Shown here one piece after another: positions 33,062-45,100 of a stretch of DNA of 64,000 bases (positions are counted from its first letter, which is position 1; every line of letters begins with the position of its first letter). The position numbers were made by a program, and so were the translations under genes. Source of the stretch: Amphimedon queenslandica (Eukaryota; Porifera; Demospongiae; Haplosclerida; Niphatidae). A model generated the notes under the pieces. The model was not told the origin of the DNA and did no database searches. It saw nothing but the letters and a program-made list of their open reading frames with translations. The DNA is taken from positions 5,975-69,974 of the forward strand of contig NW_003546470.1 of assembly GCF_000090795.2 (NCBI RefSeq), read 5' to 3'.

Positions 33062-35331
33062 ATGGATTTAGAGGGATTAACTAATGAAAGTAAGAGCCTT
33101 GCTACTGCTTTCCCTTCATACCCAAGTAATTATTAAAAGGTTCCAAGAAAGGATGTGATACAAAGGATTTAATCTCAGTTGTGAATGAGCTCAGCCCATT
33201 TTACCAAGGCCCCAAAGAAGATTTGAAGTTTTTGGAGACTTTCCTGCATTCCAGCGAGTTTCAGCAATTAATGAAAGTAAGGACCTCCTGTTAGACCTAT
33301 GTTGCAGCTCATGTTTGTAGATACACAGCAAAGTGCAAGATGTTCCACCAAGGGATAAACCAAACCAATCGCTCACAATACTTCATATGGTATCCTGTTT
33401 CATGCATATCCATTATTCATAAATGGACACTATTGTAGGTACTGTATGACTTGGAAGAGACTTATTCAAGTGATGCTGTGTGTGCAGAATTATACAAATG
33501 TTTAAACTCAGTTCATGTGCATGTAAGATTATTCCTTTGGTACAACTTGGCTTACGTTTAATAATCTCTATTTATCTTGCTACAGTCAGCAATTATGGCT
33601 TATGATAAAATCTTAAACAAAGACTATGCTCCGATTCCTATACATCCAGGTGATTATAAGAAGCAGGAAGAGAAAGATCCAATAATAACCGTGAGAGTAG
33701 ACAAGGAGGATAATGAGCCATTGGTTAGCTAAACCTATAAACACCATTCACTCACTGTAGGAGAATTGAATTAACTGCTTTATAGGGTATAACAGTGAAA
33801 TCAGATTCAAATGATAACGTGATAATATCTCGTATCATTCATGGGAAAGTTGCTGATCGTTGTGGTATTCTTAGAGTTGGAGATATTATACATGAAATTA
33901 ATGGATACAGTGTTTATGGAAAGACCATTGATGATATTGCTGATGAAATGGTAAGAAAAAACTCAATTTTTTCATGCAATGTTCCTTGTAGTCAAAACTG
34001 AGTGGAACAATAGTATTTAAAATATCGTCTCCACAAGAATATCGTTTGCCACAAGTAAGGCATCAGGTATACTAATGTGTGGCATAGATTATGCTTAAGT
34101 AATGATTAATTACCATTCTAGCCTGTGACTTATGTGAAAGCGTTATTCTCTTATAATCCTGATACTGATGCTGATTTACCCTGTGCTGAAGCTGGGCTGC
34201 TCTTTAATAAAGGAGACATCCTTGCAATTTTAAACAAAGACGATCCTCACTGGTGGCAGGCTAAAGTTTATGACACGGCAAAAGTAGGATTAATACCGAG
34301 CACTAAAACAAGAGAAAGGTATTGTACAAACAAATTATTTTTTATTTATCATTATAATTAACAAAAGGTTTGAGTACAGGAGTACTTTAACGATGAAAGA
34401 TACTGATAAACGTATCAAAAGAAGAAAGCCCACTGAAGTTGAGTATTCACCACTCAATTGTGAAAGTAATAAATACAGTAGTATTTCCTTTAAATATTCA
34501 CTAATACTACAATTCACTGCAGTTCAAGGTGGTCATGAATTAGCAACATATGAGGAAGTTGTGAAAATGAAACCGTTAACATTACACCCTCGTCCTTTGA
34601 TACTAATTGGTATTATAATATACTTACCATTGTAGCTCGTTTATTTTTTGTCAGCTCCTACTTGCCATCCTTTCTCAATGAGTGAAGTCAAATTCAAACT
34701 GATACAAAGTGATCGTGATAAATATGGACAAGCAATCATGAGTACGCAAATACACAATGATAAATACCATTATGAATCAAACACGAATCTTTTGTAGGTA
34801 CCACACGTCCACCAAAAGAAAATGAAATAAATGGAAGACATTATCATTTTGTACAAAAAGAGGAATTCTTAAGGTCTCTTCAATCAAAACAGATGCTTGA
34901 TCACATGGAATATGCTGGGCAACACATTGGTCTCTCTATCAACACTATCAGGACAGTGATGACATCAGGGAAAACCTGTGTACTAACATTATCTCCCAAG
35001 GTAAGTCACACTATATAGCATGACTCTAATGATATCAACTACTCAGACTTTAAAAATAGTACATTACATTGCTGAGCTAAAACCGTATGTTATATTCTTT
35101 GCTGCACCAAGAAGATCAAATGCTTGGCTTAATGTTGGATTAGTGCAAGAGCAAAAAGACATTAAGAGAGCACAGCAAGAATCGGATGAGATGGAAGCTA
35201 GATACGGTCAATACTTTGACAAGACAATTGAATACGTAAATGTAGAGCAAGCCTTCATTGCAACCCAAAGGACAGTGGCAGAAGAATTGCTCTCAAAACC
35301 ACAATGGGTACCCTCTGTGTGGTCAGCTTGA
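33062..35331 (+). CDS. MPP: MPP-type MAGUK scaffold, L27-PDZ-SH3-GuK (546 aa)
   Basis: Exons 33062-33089, 33140-33276, 33321-33389, 33439-33522, 33586-33723, 33786-33950, 33992-34054, 34122-34318, 34368-34465, 34523-34609, 34655-34741, 34798-35000 and 35047-35331 join in frame to 546 codons. L27-like helices come first (LISVVNELSPFYQ, LKFLETFL, CAELYKCLNSVH). A PDZ domain follows (GITVKSDSNDNVIISRIIHG, ILRVGDIIHEINGYSV), then SH3 (YVKALFSYNPDTDADLPCAE to WWQAK). The GuK domain (YEEVVKMKPLTLHPRPLILI, TTRPPKEN, HYHFVQKEEF) ends QWVPSVWSA. The P-loop is lost altogether (GAPTCHPF), more so than in its neighbour. Such scaffolds organise membrane proteins at cell junctions and polarity complexes. 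It lies head-to-head with a related but clearly diverged gene, suggesting an old inverted duplication. Confidence 0.87.
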
Positions 35332-35386
35332 CTATTGTACAAAATACTCAAAACAGTTAATAACATAAAATGATAAAAGTGATTAA

Positions 35387-38300
35387 TTATTTAATGTCCA
35401 ACTTTGATATATCTATTAAATGTCTGATAGTGGGTCTACCATGCGGACAGTTCTAAAATGAAAAGACATGATTATTCATAAAGAAGATACAGTAAGGTTT
35501 GGTGTCTAACCCAGGGTTGGTCCATTTCAGCCATGTGAGCAACAATCTAAGGAATCACCACACATCATCAAAATTATAAAAAATTACTTTGATTACCTTT
35601 GACATCTCCTTTTTACCAAGAGCAGTACCAATCATAATTGAACCACGACAAGCACGACTGGCCAACATCTTTGTTACACAGTGTGGTCTCACCATTTCAC
35701 CCAGTACAAATAATAATCAGTATAATGATAATAATAACAAGTATTGTTACTTACTGGGTAATCAGTCAATAAAAAGATCAGCTCTTCAATTTCTAAAAAA
35801 AACAATAAAAAACACGCATATAAAATATAAGACAGTTTTCTAACCAGAAGTTCCCATTGACCAATTTTTACTAACTGGTTGCTCAATAAGTTTCACTCTT
35901 TTAGTTGGCGGAGCTATATTCTGTAGTGTAAATGTACAACATTGAATAATGTGAACATACCTTCTTCATCAAAAGAGAAACGAAATCCATTCTTTTCAAA
36001 AACCTCCAAATTGTCTTTAATGACTGACTCACCCACAGCAGTAACTTCAACAGGCAGTGGACTAACAATTAGATACATATGATACAGGTAATGTACACAG
36101 CACATATTATCATCATTTACTGTATCAATGACTGATGCTCTAAAACAGTGTCTCTTTTGAGCCTTTCAAAATTGTACTTTTCATCAGTTGCATGCTACAA
36201 ATGATAATACATGTAGTAAGCTATAAGTCACATACTGCTGAAGTCTACCGAATGAGAGCAATATTTGGTGAATTTGTTTGGCTAAGCATTTTATTCAATT
36301 TTATACAGGTGATTTGAGCATGATCAGATTGAAACAAAATGGCAGATTTTATAATGGGAATTCCTTCACAGAATCACAAATCGCCAATACTAACTCCTCA
36401 CAATTACATGTAAATCAACTTGTTTAGGCTATAGCCTTACTCGTGGCAGATGGGCCCTTGCATTGCATTACCAGCAAAAACAAAGTATTGGATTACTAAC
36501 AACCTTTGGGTAACCACCACCACACTTACCATGACAACAACCACAATAATTCTTGCATGTACATTTTGTAGTGCCAACAAATCAAAAATAGTACTTATAC
36601 CTTTTGATTGAGGAATTACGGCTCATACATGTACATTTATGTTTATTTTAACAGAGAGATATGAAAACAGAAACATGTACATACCTGGTCAATGATAAAC
36701 AGGTCATTGTCTAACTTAGCTATAATAAAACCTAAATTGAACTGGAGGAATAAAATAACAATAGCATATCAATCCTAGTCTTCCACTATACCTGGCCCAA
36801 GATTTCCATTTCTTTAAACTGCTCTTTGCTGTATAAGAAGAGAGTATGACATATAAAATGACACTAATAGTGTACTTTAGTTCACGTTTCAATTCTTCTT
36901 CAGCATCTTGATTACTGTCAGGCCTAATCTTTGCATGAAAATACCGTCTCTTACTCTCATCTCTTTCTGTTGATTCATTCTTATGCTGAATTCGAGATAC
37001 TATTTTATCAATGTCAAAAGTCACTTGATGCTCATCACTGACATGATGATCTTTACTAAAAGAAGAATCCTAATGTTCTAAGTAAAAAGGATATTATAGC
37101 TAGCACTCAATCTTACCATATCATATGTTATGTGTTCAATGCGAACATCTTTCTCCCCATTAGTAAGATCAATAGAATGACTGACTCCATTCTTTGAACT
37201 GTCAGTAGTAGTGTGACTGGAAGAGCTGGATTTTTTAGTTTTCAAACAAGTAGGATGAAGAACAGGAGAAACGATACCAGCAGATGGCTGACACTTAGAA
37301 GAGGGAGTTGTACAGCTAGTTGATTGCTGATTTGGAACTGAAGGTTTTAAGATTACTGGAGATGACGTAATACCAAATGATGTCAAGCGAGACTCTAAAA
37401 TCACCAATAACATAATCAATGTATAATTAATATTTCATACGTTTTTGGCTTGGCTCTTCTTCATCAGTACTCAAACTACTGGAGGCAGACAATGGTCTAT
37501 AATTAAATAAAAGATAATAATAATTCATCAAAATTATGATATAAAGTACATAATGCACATGTAAACTGTTACAAAAAAAATCGATATGATAAGACTATTA
37601 CACACATGTAGGCTATTTTAGTACTTTTTCTTTATACAAAAGCAAATCTCAATGTGTGAATACAGTATAATCAAATACAATGTACCTGTTTACCTTTTAA
37701 TTCTTGTAAGCTTATTATCATCAGGAGACAAAACATGCTTTGTATTGCTGGAGATTGTTGAGACTAGTCTCTGCTCTGGCTTAAACATTTCCAACAAAGA
37801 TGCCTGGGAATCAAATATGGAATCTTAAATACTAAATCTACAATACACGCAGCATTATGTCTAGTCTACCTTTAGAAAAAACAAAAGAGCCTTTTCTTCT
37901 TGTAACATCACTTGACGTTTATCAGGAGTCACATTGACATCAACAGATTCTATAAGGTAACATTAATTATGGATCCTTTATATGCTATTATACCTCTCTG
38001 TGTTGATATGTTCAAAACAATGAATGGATATTGATGGGGATTGAACATGTGATACACTTCATTGACAGTTTTACTCAACTAGAAAAACACCAAATGACCA
38101 CAACATTGATGATGCAGAACAGATGAATAATAAACCATTTTATTGACACATACAGTTCATTCACACGAGTGGGTACATTATAATAATGGGAGTGGCCATG
38201 ATATTAATGGGTGTGGTTCAGGAAGCATACCGTATAGTGGGTTTATTTCAAGGATAATAATTTTTGCGAATGGCCTGTATCCAGAGGTTCACAGAGTTAA

Positions 38301-41300
38301 TTTCCGAGAATAACCACTTTTCTGCCGTCTTGTGCTGTATTAAATTGATTTTCAAGAAATTAAATTTTGCGAATCTTCAAAAATCTGCGAAATTTGCAAA
38401 ATTTGTTATCCTCGAAATAAACCAGCTATATGGTAATCAATATTCATCAAAATTCCCAATGATATCTTGCAATGAAAATTATCTGAAACACAATTGACAA
38501 GTCATTGGTTGATTTTAATTCAATGAAAGTTTTGGCACACACAGTGACTACTGACTACACAGTAACCGAAATCAGTAACTCATTTTAATACAAAATACAA
38601 AATTGACAAATAGTGCATTATGAGACTATAATCATAATTACTACACATGATATAAGTGTCAATAAACAATTATAGTAAACACAAATTATTTACAGCCAAT
38701 GCATGCTTCCCTAATAATTACGCAGCAAGCAATAATGCATTATTAACATTGTCAACAACCTTTGAATGATCACAAGGCCTTCCATTAATGAAAAAGAATT
38801 GTCTGTCAGTGCTACTTCTACCAGACCCATGTTCACACTTAGATACGAAACCGCTGAGCCTAAATAATGCAAATACAATATTAATCAAAATATAAATCAT
38901 GCTCTCACTTGAATTTGCTGTATAGCTCATGATTATCAGCTCCCTCATCATCAATAGTAAGAATATCAAATGGGCACTCCACTATTGACACAATGCTTTC
39001 AGTCTTTAAAACAATAAGAAGCATTGAAGTATAAGTATCAGTGTAATTACACACATACTTGTTTGGGTCCAAAGACACACGAAATGTTGGAAATGATTTC
39101 AGAGCCACCAGAGTTTGAGAGTACAAGTTGACGTTTACTATAAGATTATATTAGTAACAGTTACAGTATTATGAAATACTTGACAGCTAGGCTGTGGTTT
39201 CAGTGTCAATTATAGGCAACATGGATTTGTGTATGAATATCTGATGCAAATATTATCATTGCTATGTAACTGTATTATTATTATTATTTCATCATGTTGA
39301 TATCAATACAATAATTCTAATAAAATACTAGACATAAAGCTTAAGGTGAGGCAGGGTTTTGGTATAATGCCCAGCTTCTTGCCAGTTTATGATTAACTTG
39401 CTCAGTAGAGCTTTGTAGAAACCCTGATCCATGCTATTTTCCCAAAAATGACTTAGGAGAAAATTCTTTATTTTATAAATTTTTTGATATATATACAGGT
39501 GCTTATGTTGCGTAGAAAGTTTGAAATGATTTGAAATGATTCTGACCAAAATTGAATTTTTTTACGAATTTTAAAAACCAATTCAAAATCAGGCCAATGG
39601 CCAAATTTCGCCAAGAATGACTAAAAGAGAATCCTCCATTTTAATAATTTTTTTCTGATGCATATACATGTTCTGATATTGTGTGTCTATAGTTTCAGCT
39701 GATTCCGATCAAAACTGATTTTTTATGAATTTTTAAAGTTATTCTAAAAGGCATGCACTATGCTTGTCTGCTCATAAAGTGTGCAACTATACTTAGACCG
39801 CTTTGCAGGACACCCTGAGGTGAGGGTGAAAATTACCATCACTACGTACTTACATGTATGTGTACATGTACACTGTAAATCCTCAAATAAAACATCCCAG
39901 GCGTCTACATGTACTTCCTTCATCAAGTTCTTTTCCATTTAAGGCAGGAACTCATTCAAGACGAGCATTATTAAATAATAAAAATCCTCTTAAGAGGTTT
40001 CTTCAATGCTTTCTTCAGATTTGTATGCATCAGATTATGAATAAGAGTTTGCTTAAGATAGGCATTTATTAGGCTTTTTTTGAAAAGCCCACTTAAGACC
40101 TATCTTTTATATGAGGATTTACAGTAATGGTACATAATTGGTTTTAATGAGCAGTACACAGCCTTACATTTTTCCTGTCTGGTTGTAGCAGGTCACTTTA
40201 ACTTGTTTTGATATGATACAATAGCCTTGTAACATTTGTATCATACGACCATACTCCTATGAAGAAATTTAGAACTTAATTAAAATGTGCTAGTAAAAAT
40301 TTGATTTTTAAAAAATGTTATAATATTAATTTTAGCATGCACAGACAATAGTCAGCTAACTCAGCTTAGTTACATGTAACTAGTTTATATTGTGGCCTCA
40401 AATTTTCATGGTTAAAATTTTTTAAATTTTTTGTTGATGCTAATATAATTTTAGTAAAAATAATTTTAGTGGATTTAATTTGGGCCTTAGACTATAGTCA
40501 GTAAAATAGCTATTAAATTAGCTAATTCTTTTTTAACTGATACTGATGTTTGGATATTTAATGTAGTAAAAAGAGGATTTTTGAATAATACATATGCCCT
40601 TAGGCAAAGTAGCAAAGGATGCAATGAAACTATACAGTATACACCATATACAACTATCCCCATTAACTTGCACAAGCACCACCCATTAATATTAATGCTT
40701 AGTTACAATACCTTTTTCAAATTGCGATGAAATTCTTTTTGCCGAACAGGCAGAGTACAAAACAGGTTATTAAGAAATACCGTCGTACCTATCTACACGT
40801 ATGAGAGAGTTAGCATTATATTGAGCATTGGTTACTTGACCTCTCGAGCACATTTTGTCTGAAGTTTAATCCGTCCAGAATGATCATATTCTATATTTGA
40901 GCCAGCAGTCTGACCACTGGTACATGTTGTTATTCTGAGATTACTAAAAAACACAAATAGTTACATGCATCTTCATGATTTCAAACTTTGTAATACTTTG
41001 AGGTAAAAAATGCATAGACATTATAAGCAAAATTTAAGTAACATCATACAGGTAAATTTGCATTCTTAGTAATGATATGTGGGTATTCTATTGTGTAAGC
41101 TTCTAATTGTAAAATAATTCTTCATAACTATTTTGTTAATTTATACTAAGTTGAAAGTGTTCCAGTATGCAAACAGAAATCAGTATAGTAACTGAAAAGC
41201 CAACCAGTCCTGCCAGATGGCAAATGTACTGTACTCAGAGTCATTAGCAATGCAATATGTCATGCATACACAAAAAAGAAATAATTATTGTAAACATTAG

Positions 41301-41951
41301 AAGTGAGATCATGAGAGACAGGATGCATATTTCATTTCAATATCCTGTGGTAATTTCAACTATAACCACACGAAACAGGACAAGGCATAAAACAAGATTT
41401 AAGTCCAAATTACTCCAATTATAGTCTTGGACAACTCATATATGTACATAAAGTACAAAATGACAAGACAGTTGAACTCTAAATGCTTTATCAATAAATT
41501 CCCTAATAAAGCATAACCAAAACTCCAAATACAAAACTAGGGGGAAGTCATACAATACACCATGACCACACCTTAATGCACATAATGAGCTCAATGCTTC
41601 TCCACGAAAACCAAACGTATTAATGGTGGCAATATCAGAAAAATCTGTTATCTTGGAAGTGAAATGCTTTAGTGTCAATTTCTGATAATTATCAGGATGA
41701 ACACCAGACCCGTTATCTGCCACTTCAACAACTTCAGAGCCAAACTCCTTCAATCTGACTTCTACAATAGCAGACACATGATGATTAACACATTTATAAG
41801 CCAATGAATCACCTATACTGGTAGCACCCGCATCAATGCTATTCTCTACCAGTTCTTTGACGGCAACAGCTAAACTAAGGACAACCTGACCGGAGCAGAT
41901 CCTGTGAACACTCTCCTTATCAATCCTCTGTAAGGATGACATGGATGACAT
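35387..41951 (-). CDS. PMS2: PMS2 mismatch-repair endonuclease (about 753 aa)
   Basis: About 22 exons on the minus strand, from 41951-41813 and 41761-41572 to 35546-35511 and 35452-35387; phases close to 753 codons. N-terminal GHKL ATPase motifs are present: [32 protein letters not shown] and GTTV. Transducer motifs follow ([39 protein letters not shown]). A variable Ser-rich linker comes next. The C-terminal endonuclease domain has [12 protein letters not shown] (metal-binding DQHAxxExxxxE), ASRACRGS and NCPHGRP. All catalytic motifs are intact, so the protein should nick DNA as a MutL-alpha partner of MLH1. The start is uncertain: [16 protein letters not shown] at 41951 was chosen, but the frame is open to 42074. 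One intron (35702-35754) has a normal gtaagt donor but ends TG instead of AG. Confidence 0.9.
38235..38428. mobile_element. 194-bp TA-flanked MITE in a PMS2 intron
   Basis: Inverted ends TAGTGGGTTTATTTCAAGGATAA and TAGCTGGTTTATTTCGAGGATAA (right end read on the minus strand) differ at three positions. TA stands on both outer sides (38233-38234 and 38429-38430). The interior has TTTGCGAAT-type repeats. No coding capacity. Confidence 0.7.
39352..39817. mobile_element. 466-bp hAT-type non-autonomous element of the AT-rich monomer family
   Basis: It starts CAGGGTTTTGG and ends GGACACCCTG. It is flanked by a perfect 8-bp target duplication AGGTGAGG (39344-39351 and 39818-39825), the hallmark of hAT transposons. 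Internally it carries the TTAGGAGAAAATTCTTTATTTT / GATATATATACAGG / GTAGAAAGTTTGAAATG monomer at least twice. It lies in a PMS2 intron. This copy defines the ends of the family found at 1640-2649 and 52711-53347. Confidence 0.82.
39872..40125. mobile_element. 254-bp inverted-repeat element in a PMS2 intron
   Basis: Left end ACTGTAAATCCTCAAATAAAA and the complement of the right end ACTGTAAATCCTCATATAAAA match at all but one position. The interior also contains partly self-complementary pieces (CCTCTTAAGAGG, GCTTAAGATAGGC / CACTTAAGACCTATC). No coding capacity. It lies 54 bp from the hAT-type element. Confidence 0.65.
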
Positions 41952-42173
41952 GTATCTTGTATCTTTCCACAAAGTTCCACGTGTGTAGCCACACCCCTTG
42001 TTCATACGCGTATGTGACTCTTTATGACCGGCCATGATGTGCATGTGACACTCACAAGCAAGTGCAAAGGACAATTAAAACACTTTAAATACCGAGTCTT
42101 CCTCTTTATATGCCTCTTCATGCCAGTCCTTAGATCATAGGCCACGGCCACCTAGTCGCTCGTTGTTTTTATC
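41952..42173. promoter_or_regulatory. Divergent promoter between PMS2 and the SLC4 gene
   Basis: Only 222 bp separate the two chosen start codons (99 bp if the longest PMS2 frame is used). AGCCACACCCC, a CACCC-type box, occurs near 41988-41998. Function is inferred from layout. Confidence 0.4.
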
Positions 42174-45100
42174 ATGGTTTCTCGGGGTAGCTATGAAGGT
42201 GGGATCCTATCTCCCGTCCCTGAATTTACTGCTACTCAAGAAGGAGACCGCTCCGACAGTAGATTACCTGAATTCGATGAACAAGACTACAGCAGTGAGC
42301 CATAGACACAAGTTTTATGTATCACACTTTAGGGAAATGACTAGATTAGTGTAATTATTTTTATCAAAATTAGATTTACATGTATGATGTACATACATGT
42401 ACAAGTACATTCACATCTAGGCATTAATAATTTTTTCTTAATTTTTTTGCTAGGCCACAGAAATGTATATGTTGCTGTTCATGTCCCATATTCTGTACCA
42501 CATCATAAAAAGCACAGGCGAAAGCACAGGAAAAAGTTTCGTTTTCAGCAAGAAGGAGGATCTGGTCGCAGTACACCACTGGTGGAAGAAGTGGATCATT
42601 TTGGTACGTACATGTACATGTACCTGCATTAAAAATAGCATAACTTATCACTAAAAATTATATAGAGCGAAAAACTCCTGTTGATCCTTGCGACCGTGTC
42701 AAATTTATATTGGGAGAAGATGGCGAAGAAGAGGAACAGTCATATCACATATTCACTGAGCTGGAGGAGTTGTGTGTCAGTGAACATGGGCAGAAGTGAG
42801 TGCATTGTCTCTTGTGGTATTTTTAAAATGATTTTATGATTTGTAGTATGGAGTGGAAGGAGACAGCTCGCTGGGTCAAGTTTGAGGAAGATGTTGAAGA
42901 AGGAGGAGAGAAGTGGAGCAAGCCTCACGTAGCTACCCTCTCTCTCCATAGTCTTTTTGATCTGCGGAGCTGCATGTTGAAAGGGACCGTACTGTTAGAT
43001 GTAGTCGGTACAAATTTAGAGCATATTTCTGGTAAGTCGTTGCATTCTAGTAATATTAGGAAGTTGGCCTGACTGGTTTACTCACATGCATATTTACGAA
43101 CATTTCCTTCTTTAGATATTGTTGTCGATCATTTGGTTAAGACTAATCAACTCGAAGAGGAGAACAGAGATAAAGTGAGAGTTGCACTCCTTCATCGACA
43201 CAGACATCACAGCACCAAGAAAGAGTCAGACAAGAAGAGCCGGTTCCCAAACATTCGTTCTCTTGGAGACATGGTATCCAATCAGACAAAAAAAGATGAG
43301 AATAAAAATAGCCCTGCTAGTTCACATAATGGCCTACTGGGCTGGCTTGGAAGACAGAATAGTAATAGCAATAGTGATACTAATAACAAACAGTTATCTG
43401 ATACTGCACCTGACTCTGGGAAAGGATCAAGTTTTCTTAATGACAGCCAGAAAGGAAATCATGATGATTCACACTACAATGTTAGTACATAACTCATGAA
43501 TTCACTTTTGCTCTTTCCCTCCCCTTCCTTACTCTATCTACACTTTCTCACATACACATACACACATACATGTACATTATTTCATTATCAATTTCTGTCT
43601 TTCATGCAGTTTGATCATCATTTTATGAAGAAGCTTTTGCCTGGCTCTGAGGCATCGAATGTGCTTGTGGGAGAAGTAGATTTTCTCAAACACTCCATCA
43701 TTGCTTTTGTTCGTTTGTCTGAGGCTCAGATGTTAGGAAATTTAACAGAAGTTCCTATTCCAACAAGATTCCTATTCATATTGCTTGGTCCAAAGGGAAA
43801 CCACGAGCGATATCATCAAGTGGGAAGAGCTATTGCTACTCTAATGGCTGATGAAGTAATAATAGCTTATCATTTAGTATCTATTCTACTGTACTTGTGG
43901 CAATACTGTAGGTGTTTCATGCTGTGGCTTACAAAGCTAGGAACAGAGGCGATCTACTTGCTGGTGTTGATGAATTTCTGGATAAAGTGAGTCATCTTTT
44001 GTTGTTTGTTTGTGATGTGAGGATTTTTGTTGTGTATATATGTAGACCATAAATGGTACGGTCTAGGAGTTATGTCCTGCTGTTGTACATAAATGTGTTT
44101 GAGTCATTGTTTTATGTTTTTAAAGGTCACAGTCCTGCCTCCTGGTGAATGGGATCCTGATATTAGGCTGGAACCACCTTCACAGGTTCCATCGCAGACT
44201 AAAAGGATGGCTGGGAAACAAGAGTCCAGAGATCAAAACCCAACCCCCACACCTCCGGTTACTTTTTCCAAGATTCCATTCAAAGGACTTTATGATGATG
44301 CAAAGAGACGCTATCGTAATTATCTGACCGACTTCAGAGATGCAGCCTGGGATACTCATCGTAACAAATGCAGTATACTGGCATTGCTTACAACCATTGC
44401 TTCTATCATCTTCATATATTTCGCTAATATTGCACCGGCCATTACTTTTGGTCAGGTACTAAGTGAGAAAACTGGCCAGTATATGGTATGTACATGTGTG
44501 TGATTAATCATTACTGCTTTGTATGTGTAGGGTGCTGTTGAGATGATAATTTCTGTTGCCATTGGGAATTTTGTTTATTCACTAACGGCTGGTCAACCGT
44601 TAGTAATCCTTGGTGGCACTGGCCCAACACTGATCTTTGAAGACATTCTCTTTCAGTTTTGCAGCAGTCGTAATATACCATATCTTGAGTTCCGTTTCTG
44701 GATTGGCCTGTGGACTGCTCTGTTTCTTATGATCTTAGTAGCACTGAATGCTAGCGTCATTATGCGAATCTTCACCCGTTTTACTGAAGAAATATTCTCA
44801 GCTCTCATTTCGTTCATATTTATATATGAGGCTTTTGAGAAGATCTGGAAGATTCACTTAACAAATCCTTACAATGGCTACTTCTGGTATCCTTTCTGGG
44901 GAAGGACCTGTGACTGTTATGAGTATGCCAATTCGACTGAAGTTGGAATGGATCCTCCTACAAATGCCACTTACATAGGCTCATACTGGAGTATTAACGA
45001 AACTTTACAGAACACCTGCAATGAAGACTACCTTCGAGCCTGGGTGGGAGCTGATTGTGATTTGAGGAATGATGTTTTGTTTTTCTCTATCATATTATTT

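Noticed and set aside
38264-38497. 77-codon open frame in a PMS2 intron
   Set aside because: It starts inside a TA-flanked MITE and has no splice or homology support.
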